The notes below the pieces were generated by a model that worked only from the letters and a program-made list of their open reading frames with translations, was not told where the DNA came from and made no database searches. From NCBI RefSeq assembly GCF_900113745.1, contig NZ_FOQL01000003.1, positions 372,001 through 436,000 of the forward strand: DNA of 64,000 nucleotides, in the 5' to 3' direction. The translations under genes were made by a program, and so were the position numbers. Shown here piece by piece: positions 1-9,699 of the stretch; within the stretch, counting starts at the first letter, position 1; each line of letters starts with the position of its first letter. This DNA is from Pseudomonas guineae. Lineage in GTDB: Bacteria > Pseudomonadota > Gammaproteobacteria > Pseudomonadales > Pseudomonadaceae.

Positions 1-447
1 CAAGAGCGCTTGGAATCTCAGGCCTACCTGCTCGGCGGCAGCACCTACGAAGCGCCGGGGCAGTTGGTCGGCGACTTTATCGCCGGCAAAGCGTCCACCG
101 AACTGGGCAGTGTCGAGCCGTCCTACAAGCCGGGGATCAAACTCGGCGACTTGGCCTTGGCGCTGCCGGACTTTGCCATCGAGGCCATCCGCGAAGCGTT
201 GCCGGCCTTCGGCAAGCAGATCAAAGGCTTCGATCTGCATGATGCGGTACTCACCGGGATCGAAACCCGAACCTCCTCGCCGCTGCGCATCACCCGTGGC
301 GCGGACATGCAGAGCCTTAACGTGCGCGGGCTGTACCCGGCCGGTGAGGGCGCGGGTTACGCCGGCGGTATTCTTTCGGCAGGCGTGGATGGGATTCGCG
401 TGGCCGAAGCGCTGATCAAGGACATGCTCGGCATTGCCGAGGCCTGA
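1..447 (+). CDS. FAD-dependent dehydrogenase, C-terminal fragment (5' end outside window)
   Basis: The reading frame is already open at base 1, so this is the last ~148 codons of a longer gene whose start lies upstream. The C-terminus resembles the NAD(FAD)-utilising dehydrogenases of the COG2509 type: a closing stretch with Leu-Tyr-Pro-Ala-Gly-Glu-Gly-Ala-Gly-Tyr-Ala-Gly-Gly (about residues 112-124) is the typical last FAD-contacting segment of this flavoprotein fold, followed by a helix and the stop. The substrate of this family is not well established. The neighbour is a convergent DUF488 gene 21 bases away. The first TTG in view (base 10) is not a credible start because the visible part has no N-terminal Rossmann motif. 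Family call fairly secure, exact role unknown. Confidence 0.75.
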   Translation, partial: QERLESQAYLLGGSTYEAPGQLVGDFIAGKASTELGSVEPSYKPGIKLGDLALALPDFAIEAIREALPAFGKQIKGFDLHDAVLTGIETRTSSPLRITRGADMQSLNVRGLYPAGEGAGYAGGILSAGVDGIRVAEALIKDMLGIAEA

Positions 448-468
448 AACGCGCCACAGTTAGCAGGC

Positions 469-864
469 TTAATCGTGATTGGTATAGCAGGTGGGTGAGC
501 TGGGCTGATCGCGACGGTCCAACTCATCTTCCAGGAACTCAGCCAGCACCCGCGCATTACTGAGTTGTGGGTCTCGCGCGGCAAACAGCAGGGTCAGCGT
601 GCCCTGCTTGGCCATGCCGAGCAGCCCTTGCCAATGTTCGGGATGTGCGACCAATTGCTCGCGGTATTTTTCGCTGAACGCGGCGAAGGCGCTGGCTTGA
701 TGCTGGTACTCACGACGCAACTCGGTGGAGGGCGCGACATCCGGCAACCACGCATCCAACTGCAACGCCTGCTTGCTTAGCCCGCGTGGCCATAAGCGAT
801 CAACCAGTACGCGCAGCCCATCACTGCTCTCAGCAGGCTCATAAACTCGCTTGTACTGAAGCAT
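469..864 (-). CDS. DUF488 family protein
   Basis: A 131-residue protein of the DUF488 family, small soluble proteins of unknown biochemical function. The recognisable block is the N-terminal Arg-Val-Tyr-Glu-Pro followed by Gly-Leu-Arg-Val-Leu-Val-Asp-Arg-Leu-Trp-Pro-Arg-Gly (about residues 17-29), the signature of the family. The ATG at 864 is preferred over the GTG three bases earlier, because AGGG then sits seven bases upstream. It converges on the FAD dehydrogenase and is 25 bases downstream of the stop-start gap from the next minus-strand gene, so it may be co-transcribed with the PLP enzyme behind it. No membrane segments or signal peptide. Family call secure, function not. Confidence 0.85.
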   Translation of the reverse strand: MLQYKRVYEPAESSDGLRVLVDRLWPRGLSKQALQLDAWLPDVAPSTELRREYQHQASAFAAFSEKYREQLVAHPEHWQGLLGMAKQGTLTLLFAARDPQLSNARVLAEFLEDELDRRDQPSSPTCYTNHD

Positions 865-889
865 CACCTCGCCCTCTTACTCACCGCAC

Positions 890-1990
890 TTAGCTGTCGA
901 TCCCCAGGCTGGGAACCTCGAAGCCCAGAACTGCGCCCTGCTCTGCGCAAGCGGTAATACGTTCGACTAACGGGCCCAGATCAAAACCTTGTGCGGCTAA
1001 CCAGGCGGGGTCGTAATAAGTACCGACATAGCGCTCGCCACCATCGCAGAGAATCGCCACTACCGAGCCCGACTCGCCGGTCGCGACCATGCGCTGTGCC
1101 ACCAGCAGTGCGCCAATCAGGTTGGTCCCGCTGGAGCCGCCCACCTTTCGCCCCAAACGCTGCGCCAGGTAATGCATCGCCGCCAAGGACAGTGCATCCG
1201 GCACCTTACACATGGCGTCGATTACCGCAGGCAGAAAGGATGCTTCGACCCGCGGCCGGCCGATGCCCTCGATGCGCGAGCCGTGGTCCAGGCAGAGGCT
1301 GGCATCGCCGCTGCGGTAGTAATCAAAGAACACCGACCGCTCGGCGTCGGCGCACAACACGCGGGTGTTGTGACGGCGATAACGCACATAGCGCCCCAAC
1401 GTCGCCAGGGTGCCGCCGGTGCCAGGGCTGGAAACCAGCCAACTCGGCTCGGGGAAGTGCTCACTGCGCAGCTGCTGGAAGATCGACTCGGCGATATTGT
1501 TATTGGCGCGCCAATCGGTGGCGCGCTCGGCGTAGGTGAACTGATCCATAAAGTGCCCACCGGTCTCACGGGCCAAGCGTTCGGACTCGGCATAAATCAG
1601 CGTTGGATCGCTGACCAAATGGCTTTGCCCACCGTAGAAGGCGATCTGCGCGATCTTCTCTTTCGAGGTGCTGGCCGGCATTACTGCGATAAACGGCAGC
1701 CCTAATAAACGGGCGAAATAGGCTTCGGAAATGGCCGTAGAGCCGCTGGAGGCCTCAATGACCGGCGCACCCGGCTTTAGCCAGCCGTTACACAGCGCGT
1801 AGAGAAACAGCGAGCGCGCCAGGCGGTGTTTGAGGCTGCCGGTGGGATGGCTGGATTCATCCTTAAAATACAGCTCAACGCCCGGTAAGCCAGGCAACGC
1901 CAAAGGAATCAGATGGGTGTCGGCGCTGCGCTGAAAATCCGCCTCAATAATCCGGATAGCTTCGCGCGCCCAGGTTCGCCTATCACTCAT
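890..1990 (-). CDS. PLP-dependent cysteine synthase/cystathionine beta-synthase family enzyme
   Basis: A 366-residue fold-type II PLP enzyme of the cysteine synthase superfamily. Lys54, in Ser-Leu-Lys-His-Arg after Lys-Asp-Glu-Ser-Ser-His-Pro-Thr-Gly, is in the position of the Schiff-base lysine. The Ser-Ser-Gly-Ser-Thr block that follows is the substrate loop, and Ser-Pro-Gly-Thr-Gly-Gly-Thr is the phosphate-binding loop. This SLKHR variant differs from classical CysK/CysM (SVKDR), so it may be a cysteine desulfhydrase or related lyase rather than a biosynthetic synthase. The start ATG at 1990 gives the usual family length; an upstream in-frame extension lies inside the exporter gene and is rejected. 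It begins 10 bases before the end of the DMT exporter on the same strand, so the two may form an operon, perhaps pairing metabolism and export of a sulfur amino acid (inference). Confidence 0.85.
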   Translation of the reverse strand: MSDRRTWAREAIRIIEADFQRSADTHLIPLALPGLPGVELYFKDESSHPTGSLKHRLARSLFLYALCNGWLKPGAPVIEASSGSTAISEAYFARLLGLPFIAVMPASTSKEKIAQIAFYGGQSHLVSDPTLIYAESERLARETGGHFMDQFTYAERATDWRANNNIAESIFQQLRSEHFPEPSWLVSSPGTGGTLATLGRYVRYRRHNTRVLCADAERSVFFDYYRSGDASLCLDHGSRIEGIGRPRVEASFLPAVIDAMCKVPDALSLAAMHYLAQRLGRKVGGSSGTNLIGALLVAQRMVATGESGSVVAILCDGGERYVGTYYDPAWLAAQGFDLGPLVERITACAEQGAVLGFEVPSLGIDS

Positions 1991-2000
1991 GCCTTGCTCC

Positions 2001-2906
2001 TTAATCCAGTACACCAACCGGTAGCACTTGCGTGCCGCGCCATTGACTGAGCAGCACGCCGGCGAACACCAAGGCCGCAGCCAGCATCTGCACGGCATTC
2101 AGGCTTTCGCCCAACAGCAGTATGGCGAACAACAGAGTGAAGACCGGGATCAGGTTGGTGAAACCCGAGGCCTGACTCGCCGGCAAACGGCTGACGCCGA
2201 AGTTGTACAAGCCATAAGCGCCCACCGTGACCACGATGCCTAAATACGCCACGGCGCCCAGCCCCATAGGGCTGACAGAGCTCGGCAACGGCGCACTCAG
2301 CAAGGCCATGGGCAGAAAAAAGAGGGTGCCGACAAAGGCCACCATCGCTGTCAGCAGAAAAGGCGAATAACGCCCCGATAGATGCTTTAGCAACAGGGTG
2401 TAACCGGTGGCGCAGAGCATGGCGAGGAGTTCGTAGAAGTTACCGAGCAAAGGGTTACTGGCATGCTCATCGGCGCTGCCAGACAGGCTCAGCCAGATGG
2501 CACCGACCAGGGCGAGGAGAAACCCGGCCAGGGTAATGCGGCTGATCCGCTCGTGCAGAAAGATAAACGCGCCGACCGCCACCAGCAGCGGCAGCAAGGC
2601 TGTGACCATACCGGCCTGGGCGGCACTGGTGTGCTGCAGCGCGAGGGCTTCGAAGAGGAAATACAGACAGGGTTCGCAGGCGGCCAGGCCCAGCAGGTAT
2701 TTCCAGTCGCCGGCGCGGTAATGCATCTGCCCGCGCCAGCGCCAGGCCAGCAAAAACACCAGGCTGCCGAGGGCCATACGGCCGAAAATCACCCACAACG
2801 GCGGCAACTCGGCAAAGGCCAGTTTCAGCGCAATAAACGAACTGCCCCACAACGCCATGGCAATCACCAGGCAGATCACCGCCACGCTTCTTCCCTGCTC
2901 GCGCAT
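2001..2906 (-). CDS. EamA/DMT-family membrane exporter
   Basis: A 301-residue inner-membrane protein with about ten hydrophobic segments and the duplicated EamA architecture. The first half opens with Met-Ala-Leu-Trp-Gly-Ser-Ser-Phe, a hallmark of the drug/metabolite transporter superfamily, and the second half ends with the Leu-Leu-Leu-Gly-Glu-Ser region typical of the second EamA repeat. Members export amino acids, nucleotides or other small metabolites; the substrate cannot be read from sequence. A GGAGG sits six bases before the ATG. It lies immediately upstream of the PLP enzyme gene and is probably its operon leader, which makes a cysteine-related substrate possible but unproven. Length normal for the family. 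Confidence 0.9.
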   Translation of the reverse strand: MREQGRSVAVICLVIAMALWGSSFIALKLAFAELPPLWVIFGRMALGSLVFLLAWRWRGQMHYRAGDWKYLLGLAACEPCLYFLFEALALQHTSAAQAGMVTALLPLLVAVGAFIFLHERISRITLAGFLLALVGAIWLSLSGSADEHASNPLLGNFYELLAMLCATGYTLLLKHLSGRYSPFLLTAMVAFVGTLFFLPMALLSAPLPSSVSPMGLGAVAYLGIVVTVGAYGLYNFGVSRLPASQASGFTNLIPVFTLLFAILLLGESLNAVQMLAAALVFAGVLLSQWRGTQVLPVGVLD

Positions 2907-3012
2907 ACACCACCTCCGACCAAAGGCGGCATTGTAGAGAGGACGATGTGCCGCCGACAGATACAGTCAGCACGGCGAACTGTGTGGGCGGGCTACTACA
3001 CGCTCGGAAGGC

Positions 3013-3345
3013 TTATTGCTCCCAGGGCTTGCCGCGGGTTTCCTTGTTGATATGGAGCTTTTGCTGCATGGCCGCTTTGGCCAACATATGGGCGCTGACC
3101 GGCGCGGTGATAAACAAAAACAAGGCGATCAGCAGTTCATGCAGGCTGATGCCCTTACCGCTAAAGCTGAAATAGATCATCGAGGCAATCACCATGCCGC
3201 CCACGCCCAAGGTGCTGGCCTTGGTTGGGCCGTGCAGGCGCATAAAGAAGTCCGGCAGCCGATACAGACCAATCGCGCCGACCAGGGCGAACAGGCTGCC
3301 GAGCAGGAGAAACAGCGCGACCAACGCTTCGATCCAGAACGCCAT
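3013..3345 (-). CDS. mnhG: Na+/H+ antiporter subunit G (MnhG/MrpG)
   Basis: A 110-residue membrane protein with three hydrophobic segments and the family core Gly-Leu-Tyr-Arg-Leu-Pro-Asp-Phe-Phe-Met-Arg-Leu-His-Gly-Pro-Thr-Lys (about 26-42), which identifies subunit G of the multisubunit cation:proton antiporter (Mrp, Mnh, Pha or Sha). The complex exchanges Na+ (or K+) for protons and supports salt and alkaline tolerance. The chosen ATG gives the standard family length; longer in-frame starts fall inside subunit F. It is the last gene of the six-gene operon and ends in a charged cytoplasmic tail. No strong terminator is visible in the ~100 bases after the stop. Confidence 0.93.
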   Translation of the reverse strand: MAFWIEALVALFLLLGSLFALVGAIGLYRLPDFFMRLHGPTKASTLGVGGMVIASMIYFSFSGKGISLHELLIALFLFITAPVSAHMLAKAAMQQKLHINKETRGKPWEQ

Positions 3346-3355
3346 CAGATGCTCC

Positions 3356-3625
3356 TCATTCGATGATATCGCCGCGCAGCAGATACTTGGCCACGGCCAC
3401 CGTACCAATAAAGCCCATCACCGCAATCAGCAGGGCCGCTTCAAAATACAGATCCGACCCCAGCCACACGCCAAACAGCACGAGTATGGCAATCGCGTTG
3501 ATATACAGGGTATCCAGCGCCAGGATGCGGTCGGGCAGATCGGGGCCTTTGATCAGGCGCGCCATGGTTAGCACCAGGGCCATGCCGATAATCACCAGGC
3601 ACAGCGGAATCACGTAGTCGAGCAT
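3356..3625 (-). CDS. mnhF: Na+/H+ antiporter subunit F (MnhF/MrpF)
   Basis: An 89-residue, three-helix membrane subunit. The conserved block Arg-Leu-Ile-Lys-Gly-Pro-Asp-Leu-Pro-Asp-Arg-Ile-Leu-Ala-Leu-Asp (about 23-38) is the signature of MrpF/PhaF. It carries a GGAGG seven bases before its ATG and overlaps the end of subunit E by 16 bases, while subunit G begins 10 bases after it. The arrangement implies coupled translation within the operon. MrpF is one of the small subunits needed to assemble the antiporter and has been linked to bile-salt or cholate efflux in some homologues; that is family knowledge and not visible here. Confidence 0.93.
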   Translation of the reverse strand: MLDYVIPLCLVIIGMALVLTMARLIKGPDLPDRILALDTLYINAIAILVLFGVWLGSDLYFEAALLIAVMGFIGTVAVAKYLLRGDIIE

Positions 3626-4113
3626 GTGAATACCTCCAGCAAGGGAGCTTCGTAGCGCTGCTTGATCTCCGCCACAAGGGCCTCGGCGTCGGGCACATCG
3701 AGACCATGCACCAGCAGGGTCTTGTGATCATCACTGAGATCGGCGGAAACCGTGCCTGGCGTCAGAGAAATGATGCTGGTAAGCATGGTCAAAGCAAGTT
3801 CATCCTCCAGCAGCAGCGGTATTTCCACGAACGCAGGCCGCAGTTTGGCGGTTGGGCCGAGGATCAACTTGGCCACCTGCAGGTTGGCCATGACGATATC
3901 GCCAAGAATGCGCAGCAGAAACAGGCAAAGCTTGAACGGCTTATCGACTTTCGGCGGGTTGATCCAGAACACCTGGGTCAGCAACGGAATAGCCCAACCG
4001 AGCAGCGCACCGAGCAAAAAGTGACCCAGGCTCAGGTCATTCATCAGTAGCAGCCATACCAGCAGCAGGCACAAGCTCAGCAGCGGATGGGGTATCCAGC
4101 GACGTGCTTTCAT
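3610..4113 (-). CDS. mnhE: Na+/H+ antiporter subunit E (MnhE/MrpE)
   Basis: A 167-residue subunit with two or three N-terminal membrane helices and a soluble C-terminal domain. The block containing Leu-Thr-Met-Leu-Thr-Ser-Ile-Ile-Ser-Leu-Thr-Pro-Gly-Thr (about 108-121) is characteristic of MrpE, as is the later Leu-Val-His-Gly-Leu-Asp-Val. MrpE is an accessory subunit important for assembly or activity. Its start overlaps the stop of subunit D in an ATGA arrangement and its end overlaps subunit F, so it is tightly embedded in the operon. Length is normal for the family. Confidence 0.93.
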   Translation of the reverse strand: MKARRWIPHPLLSLCLLLVWLLLMNDLSLGHFLLGALLGWAIPLLTQVFWINPPKVDKPFKLCLFLLRILGDIVMANLQVAKLILGPTAKLRPAFVEIPLLLEDELALTMLTSIISLTPGTVSADLSDDHKTLLVHGLDVPDAEALVAEIKQRYEAPLLEVFTCSTT

Positions 4114-5615
4114 GGCAGGGCTCCCGATTCGATGATCTGCCGGTACAGCGCCAAGTCATGCAACTGACTGGCCGTGGCCTCGACATAGCTCAGTAGCGGC
4201 GCCGCACAGAACACCAGCAGCAGACTGAGTGACAACAAGCCCAGGCAGGCAAACAGCCGGCCATAATCCAGCTCAGCGCTGTCCAGCTGGCTCACGCCTA
4301 CCCGCCAGAACAAGGTACTACCGGCCCGGCTCAGTGCAATAACGGTGAGCAGACTGCCAACCAACACCACAGGCCAGAGCAGCAAAGCCTCTAGGCCTGG
4401 ATCCAGTGAGCGCAGCAACAGCAGCTTGCCGAAAAACCCGGACAGCGGCGGCAAGCCAGCGACTGCAATCGCACCGAAAAAGAATAAGCTACCGAGTATG
4501 TGAGGGTTCTGCAGCGCCGGCCCCTGAATCAGCAGCGAATGTTTAACCCCACGCTGACGGGCAATCAGGTCGGCCAACAAGAACAGCCCGCCGGCAACCC
4601 AGGTGCTGTGGACCAGGTAAAACAGAGCGGCCGCCAATGCTTGCTCAGTGCCGATGGCCACACCAGCGAGCAAGGTACCGACCGACACCACCACCAGGTA
4701 CGCCAGCAAACCATGCAAGCTGCCTGCCGCCAGAGCGCCAATCACGCCCAGGGTCAGGGTCAATAGGGCGATCGGCCACAGCCAGTCGTTGGCCATATTG
4801 GCCAATGTGCCGGCATCATCACCAAAGATCAGCGTGTACACGCGGATGATCGAATACAGCCCGACCTTGGTCATGACCGCAAACAGCGCAGCTACCGGAG
4901 CAGTGGCCGAGGCATAGGCCTTGGGCAACCAGAAATATAACGGCAGAAACGCCGCCTTGAGGCCGAATACCACCAGCAAGAGCAAGCCGGCCGCGCCGAG
5001 CAGCGCAGCATCATCAGGCCCAGCGGCCGCAACACGAATGGCCATATCGGCCATGTTCAGGGTGCCGGTGATGCCGTACAACACGCCGACTGCGAGCAGG
5101 AAGAACGCTGAACCGACTAGGTTCAGCACCACGTAATGCAAGCCTGCACGCACCCGGTCAGCCCCGCCGCCGTGCAGCAATAGCGAGTAGGAGGCGATCA
5201 GCAGGATTTCAAAGAACACGAACAGGTTAAACAAATCACCCGTCAGAAAGGCGCCGTTAATGCCCATCAGCTGGAACTGGAACAGTGCATGAAAGCTCTG
5301 CCCACGCTCATCATCGCCGCGCACGGCATAGAGCAAGGCAAAGCTGCCGAGTACTGCAGTCACCAGCAGCAACAAGGCACTGAGGCGATCCAGCAGCAGG
5401 ATGATGCCGAACGGTGCTGCCCAGTTGCCGGCGGCGTATACCTGCAACACCCCTTGGTCAGCTAGCCACAGCAAATAACCGCTTAATGGCAGTAACAGTA
5501 AGGTCGCCAGCAACGATACGCAGCGCTTAAACCGCTGGCTCAGACCTGCTCCCAGCAGCAACAGGCTGCCCGCAAACATGGGGATCAGGATGGGCAGGAT
5601 CAAGCTGTGATTCAT
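4110..5615 (-). CDS. mnhD: Na+/H+ antiporter subunit D (MnhD/MrpD), NuoN/NuoL-like
   Basis: A 501-residue polytopic membrane protein of the proton-translocating NADH-quinone oxidoreductase family. It has about fourteen hydrophobic segments and the conserved proton_antipo_M region with Phe-Leu-Thr-Gly-Asp-Leu-Phe-Asn-Leu-Phe-Val-Phe-Phe-Glu (Glu in helix 5) and Lys-Ala-Ala-Phe-Leu-Pro-Leu-Tyr-Phe-Trp-Leu-Pro-Lys-Ala-Tyr (Lys in helix 7). These acidic and basic residues belong to the ion path of the family. It overlaps subunits C and E by four bases each (ATGA). Together with subunit A it forms the ion-conducting core of the antiporter. Confidence 0.95.
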   Translation of the reverse strand: MNHSLILPILIPMFAGSLLLLGAGLSQRFKRCVSLLATLLLLPLSGYLLWLADQGVLQVYAAGNWAAPFGIILLLDRLSALLLLVTAVLGSFALLYAVRGDDERGQSFHALFQFQLMGINGAFLTGDLFNLFVFFEILLIASYSLLLHGGGADRVRAGLHYVVLNLVGSAFFLLAVGVLYGITGTLNMADMAIRVAAAGPDDAALLGAAGLLLLVVFGLKAAFLPLYFWLPKAYASATAPVAALFAVMTKVGLYSIIRVYTLIFGDDAGTLANMANDWLWPIALLTLTLGVIGALAAGSLHGLLAYLVVVSVGTLLAGVAIGTEQALAAALFYLVHSTWVAGGLFLLADLIARQRGVKHSLLIQGPALQNPHILGSLFFFGAIAVAGLPPLSGFFGKLLLLRSLDPGLEALLLWPVVLVGSLLTVIALSRAGSTLFWRVGVSQLDSAELDYGRLFACLGLLSLSLLLVFCAAPLLSYVEATASQLHDLALYRQIIESGALP

Positions 5616-5941
5616 TGGGCAGGCTCCTGGCCGTCAACATGGTCGGTCTGGGTTTCGCCGACACTGCGCAAGGCCAGCACCACGACGAAAGCGGTCATGG
5701 CAAAACCGATGACGATGGCGGTCAGCACCAACGCTTGCGGCAACGGGTCAGCGTATACAGCGCCCTCCCCGATCACCGTGACCACCCCGGTTTGCAAACG
5801 GCCCATGGCGAATAGGAACAGGTTGACCGCATAGGAAATCAGCGTCAGCCCTAACACCACCGGGAACGTACGGGCGCGTAGCAGCAGGTACACACCGCTG
5901 GCAGTCAAGATGCCCAGCGTTGCAGCAAATATGGCTTCCAT
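5612..5941 (-). CDS. mnhC: Na+/H+ antiporter subunit C (MnhC/MrpC), NuoK-like
   Basis: A 109-residue protein with three hydrophobic segments, homologous to NuoK. The motif Ala-Asp-Pro-Leu-Pro-Gln-Ala-Leu-Val-Leu-Thr-Ala-Ile-Val-Ile-Gly-Phe (about 65-81) is the family signature for MrpC. AGAGG lies nine bases before the ATG. It starts two bases after the end of subunit A and overlaps subunit D by four bases. There is no separate mnhB gene between A and C, because the B domain is fused to the end of A, as is usual for the six-gene (group 2) Mrp operons of pseudomonads and rhizobia. Confidence 0.94.
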   Translation of the reverse strand: MEAIFAATLGILTASGVYLLLRARTFPVVLGLTLISYAVNLFLFAMGRLQTGVVTVIGEGAVYADPLPQALVLTAIVIGFAMTAFVVVLALRSVGETQTDHVDGQEPAQ

Positions 5942-5942
5942 C

Positions 5943-8735
5943 TCAAAGTACCTCTTGTGCAGCTTTTTCCTGGGTGAGCTTGCCCAGGTTGGCGAGAATC
6001 AACAGGGTCGCGCCGACAACTGTCAGGTACACCCCGAGGTCGAAGAGCATGGCAGTCGCCAGCTCGATTTCACCGATCAGCGGAATCTGGAAATGGCCGA
6101 AAGCTGAGGTCAGGAACGGTCGATCAAACAACCAACTACCCAAACCAGTAAGACCGGCGATCAACACACCAAGGCCAGCCATGCCTTGATAATTCAACGG
6201 CATGCGCGACTGCGTCCACTGCACGCCACTGGCGACGTATTGCAGGATCAACGCCACGGCTGTGACTAACCCGGCGATAAAGCCGCCACCCGGCAAGTTG
6301 TGGCCGCGCAGGAAGATGAACACCGAGACCAGCAGCGCCATGGGCAGCAGCACCCGCGACAACGTAGCGAGGATCAGCGGATGCCGGTCACGCGCCCAGT
6401 TGCGCCCTTGCGCATCAGCCTTGGGCTGAAACAAACGCAACCCGTCGAGCGTGGCGAAGATACCGACTGCAGCAATCGCTAGAACAGTCACCTCACCCAG
6501 GGTGTCGAAACCGCGGAAGTCAACCAAGATCACATTAACCACGTTGGTCCCACCGCCGCCCGGCACGCTGTTCTCTAGGAAGAACGCAGAAATGCTGTCA
6601 TACGGCCGTGTAAGCACGGCAAACACCAGTATCGACACCATCAAGCCGCAGCTAACCGCAAGGGTAAAATCACGCAGACCACGCAGGCTGCTCGATTCCA
6701 TTTGGGTATGCGCCGGCAGAAAGAACAGCGCCAACATCAACAGCACAATGGTCACTACCTCAACCGACAGCTGGGTCAGGGCTAAATCCGGGGCCGAGTA
6801 ACGGGCAAAAGCCAGCGCCACCATCAGCCCGACCACGCTGAGCATCAGCAATGAGACCAAGCGCTGGCGATGGAAGATAACCGTAACCAGCGCCGCCAGC
6901 GCCATGATGCCGAGGCCCAAGGCAGTGATGCCGTCGATCTCGCTCATGGCTAGCGGCCCGCTGATCTGCGGTAACGAACTCAAGCCTTGGGTCACCACCA
7001 GCAATGCCGCCACCAGCAACAGCGCCAGATAACGCTGCAGCGAAGCGTTCTCCAGCCAGTGGGTCACGGCCGTACAGACCTTAAGCAGAATCAACATACC
7101 GCTCTCGAACAGTAACTTTGCATCCACACTCGGCAGGCCGGCATACCAGCGAAACAACGGCTGGCGGAATACGTAGACCAAAATCCCGCCAAACAGAGCA
7201 ATAAAGCTCATCAGCAACGCCAGGTTCAGGCCATGCCAGATCGCCAGGCTGTATACCGGAAGGTCACCGCCCAGGGTTGCCGTCGCCGCAGCGGCTAGCA
7301 GCGGCGCCACGGTGTAGGCCGGAACAATGCCGACCAAAAGGCAGAGAAACACCAGAATTTCCACCGGCACTTTCATATAGCGCGGCGGCTCGTGCGGCGG
7401 GTAATGCGGTAGGTTGATCGGCTCACCGTTGAAGAACACGTCGTGGATAAAGCGCAGTGAATAGGCCACCGAGAACACCCCAGCCAAGGTGGCAGCCGCC
7501 GGGATCACCCAGTTAAAGCTGCCCAATAAGTGCTGATTGAGGGTCTCGCTGAAGAACATTTCCTTGCTCAAGAAGCCATTTAGCAGCGGTACACCGGCCA
7601 TCGCCGACGCCGCGACCATGGCTAACACGGCCGTGTGCGGCATGTACTTCCACATGCCGTTAATTCGCCGCATATCGCGGCTACCGGTTTCGTGATCAAT
7701 GATCCCCGCCGCCATAAACAACGAAGCCTTAAAGGTCGCGTGATTAATGATGTGAAACACGGCAGCCACGGCGGCTAGGCGGGTATCCAGGCCGAACAGC
7801 AAGGTAATCAGACCCAGGTGACTGATGGTCGAATAAGCCAACAGGCCCTTGAGGTCATGCTGAAACAATGCCATCCCGGCACCGACCAACAGCGTCACCA
7901 AGCCAGTGATGCTGACCAGATAGAACCACCACTCCGAACCCGCCAACGCTGGGTATAGGCGCGCCAGCAAAAACACCCCGGCTTTAACCATGGTTGCCGA
8001 GTGCAGATAGGCGGAAACCGGGGTTGGTGCGGCCATCGCATGGGGCAGCCAGAAATGGAACGGAAACTGCGCCGACTTGGTGAATACGCCCAGCAACACC
8101 AAAATCAGCGCCAGCGGATACAGTTCATGCGCACGAATCGCGTAACCGGCTGCCAGTACCTGGGACAACTCGAAACTGCCAGCGATATGACCGATGAGCA
8201 GGATCCCGGCAAACAGCGCGAGGCCGCCACCACCGGTCACGGCCAGGGCCATGCGCGCACCCTTACGTGCATCCGAGCGCTCGCCCCAGAAGCCAATCAG
8301 CAGGAACGACGACAGGCTGGTCAGCTCCCAGAACATCAGCATTAACAGCAGGTTTTCTGAGAGCACCACGCCGAGCATGGCGCCCATAAATAGCAGGAGG
8401 AAGGCGAAGAAACGCCCCATCGGCTCCTTTTTCGCTAGGTAGTAGCGCGCGTAGAGAATCACCAACAGGCCGATACCGAGAATCAGCAGGGCAAACAGAA
8501 AACCCAAGCCATCGAGGCGCAGGCTGAGATTCAGGCCCAGGCTCGGCAGCCACTCCAACTTGACCTTGAGCAGCTCACCAGAGAACACCGCAGATTGCTG
8601 CGAGAGCAACAGCACCAGTGCCGTCAGCGGTGCCAACGAGGCCGCTGCGGCGCAGGCTGAACGGCCCAAACGTTCGGCCAGTAGAGGCAGAAACATGCCG
8701 AGAAATGGCAAGGCGATGATCAGCGCAAGCGTCAT
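5943..8735 (-). CDS. mnhA: Na+/H+ antiporter subunit A with fused subunit B (MnhA/MrpAB)
   Basis: A 930-residue membrane protein, the largest subunit of the Mrp antiporter. Residues ~1-660 are the NuoL-like ion channel with [14 protein letters not shown] and [13 protein letters not shown]; residues ~680-930 are the MrpB-like domain with [10 protein letters not shown]. The ATG at 8735 is chosen because AGAGG lies just upstream and the protein then begins directly with a membrane helix; an ATG-like start 33 bases earlier lacks such support. It opens the operon mnhA-C-D-E-F-G, whose six genes are nearly contiguous. The known role is proton-driven Na+ extrusion and pH/salt tolerance. Confidence 0.95.
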   Translation of the reverse strand: MTLALIIALPFLGMFLPLLAERLGRSACAAAASLAPLTALVLLLSQQSAVFSGELLKVKLEWLPSLGLNLSLRLDGLGFLFALLILGIGLLVILYARYYLAKKEPMGRFFAFLLLFMGAMLGVVLSENLLLMLMFWELTSLSSFLLIGFWGERSDARKGARMALAVTGGGGLALFAGILLIGHIAGSFELSQVLAAGYAIRAHELYPLALILVLLGVFTKSAQFPFHFWLPHAMAAPTPVSAYLHSATMVKAGVFLLARLYPALAGSEWWFYLVSITGLVTLLVGAGMALFQHDLKGLLAYSTISHLGLITLLFGLDTRLAAVAAVFHIINHATFKASLFMAAGIIDHETGSRDMRRINGMWKYMPHTAVLAMVAASAMAGVPLLNGFLSKEMFFSETLNQHLLGSFNWVIPAAATLAGVFSVAYSLRFIHDVFFNGEPINLPHYPPHEPPRYMKVPVEILVFLCLLVGIVPAYTVAPLLAAAATATLGGDLPVYSLAIWHGLNLALLMSFIALFGGILVYVFRQPLFRWYAGLPSVDAKLLFESGMLILLKVCTAVTHWLENASLQRYLALLLVAALLVVTQGLSSLPQISGPLAMSEIDGITALGLGIMALAALVTVIFHRQRLVSLLMLSVVGLMVALAFARYSAPDLALTQLSVEVVTIVLLMLALFFLPAHTQMESSSLRGLRDFTLAVSCGLMVSILVFAVLTRPYDSISAFFLENSVPGGGGTNVVNVILVDFRGFDTLGEVTVLAIAAVGIFATLDGLRLFQPKADAQGRNWARDRHPLILATLSRVLLPMALLVSVFIFLRGHNLPGGGFIAGLVTAVALILQYVASGVQWTQSRMPLNYQGMAGLGVLIAGLTGLGSWLFDRPFLTSAFGHFQIPLIGEIELATAMLFDLGVYLTVVGATLLILANLGKLTQEKAAQEVL

Positions 8736-9062
8736 AAATAAACCTCTTAATACGAACCAGGCACGCACACGTACCCGGCCGACTCTCTAACTTACTCACT
8801 GGCGGTAAACCACAGGCTTTTACCCGAGTCACAGCCCACACATATGTAATACGCCGCGCAGCGACGAAAGCCGATCAACAGAAAAACGTGGGCGATTATC
8901 CATAACTATCGGCCAGCCGTCATGGATAGAATCATTACAAAACGCTCCACTTACCGCGAACTTGCCTGAGATAACCGACAAACACCGGGAAACGTCTTGC
9001 CTATCTAGAAAAAAGGCAATAAAAAGCCGGATCAGTCAATACTGATCCGGCTTCTGCAACAC
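8736..9062. other. Intergenic: mnhA promoter region and slyB terminator
   Basis: This 327-base gap holds no credible gene. Its right end is the slyB terminator. The rest should contain the mnhA promoter, but I cannot place convincing -35/-10 boxes. A 7-bp inverted repeat TATCCAT...ATGGATA (8897-8903 and 8922-8928, 18 bases apart) could be a regulator site. Confidence 0.4.
9023..9056 (-). terminator. Intrinsic terminator of slyB
   Basis: A perfect 13-bp inverted repeat (AAGCCGGATCAGT at 9024-9036, complement at 9041-9053) with a four-base loop. On the minus strand it is followed by a run of T, as expected for the end of the slyB transcript, whose stop codon is only ~7 bases upstream. Confidence 0.88.
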
Positions 9063-9524
9063 TCACTGGGTAACGCGGCTGGTGCCATTGACCGTCATGA
9101 TGCGAACGCGCTCGCCGACCCGAAAGATTTGATTCTCTTCCACGGCCTGCACATAAGCGCGCATGCTGCCGTCATCTTCACGCACGGTGATTTCCACACC
9201 CTGAGTGCGAGTCAGGCCTTCTTCGGTCACGGCGCCCAGTAGGCCACCGGCCACTGCACCGATCACTGCCGCCACTACACTGCCGCGGCCGCCGCCAACG
9301 CTACTGCCTGCAACACCACCAATTACCGCACCGGCACCTGCGCCGATTGGGGTTTTCGTGCCTTCGATTTTCACCGGTCGCAGCGATTCAATAGTACCCA
9401 TGCGCACGGTCTGCACGGTGCGTGCTTCATCACGCGAGTAAGTGTCACCGGTCAGGCTGGAGGCGCAACCGCCCAACAGGGCTAGTGCGGCAAACGATGC
9501 AGCCAACAAAAGGGGTTTACGCAT
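9063..9524 (-). CDS. slyB: Outer-membrane lipoprotein, SlyB-like glycine-zipper protein
   Basis: A 153-residue lipoprotein. The N-terminal signal ends in Leu-Leu-Gly-Gly-Cys, so Cys20 is the predicted lipid-attachment site. After it come the Arg-Asp-Glu-Ala-Arg block and a glycine-zipper segment (about 70-105) rich in Gly-Ala-Val repeats, then a beta-rich C-terminal domain ending near Gly-Glu-Arg-Val-Arg. This is the layout of SlyB/Pcp family proteins, which stabilise the outer membrane under PhoP/Q or cation stress. The ATG at 9524 is supported by GGAG eight bases upstream. It is transcribed alone and ends at a strong terminator. Its placement beside the Mrp operon recalls other Pseudomonas genomes. 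Confidence 0.9.
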   Translation of the reverse strand: MRKPLLLAASFAALALLGGCASSLTGDTYSRDEARTVQTVRMGTIESLRPVKIEGTKTPIGAGAGAVIGGVAGSSVGGGRGSVVAAVIGAVAGGLLGAVTEEGLTRTQGVEITVREDDGSMRAYVQAVEENQIFRVGERVRIMTVNGTSRVTQ

Positions 9525-9699
9525 GATTATTTCTCCAGTTAGGCAGGCCATCATTAGAACGCCTGCACCGCTAAGCTGTCACCCGCCAATATACGGCAAA
9601 AAATTATCCGACCTGAAACGCAGGGCTCGGCCGCGACACAACACCACCTTTAATGCAGCTGCCGGGTCAGCCTAGACTAAAGCTCGAACTGGGGGATTT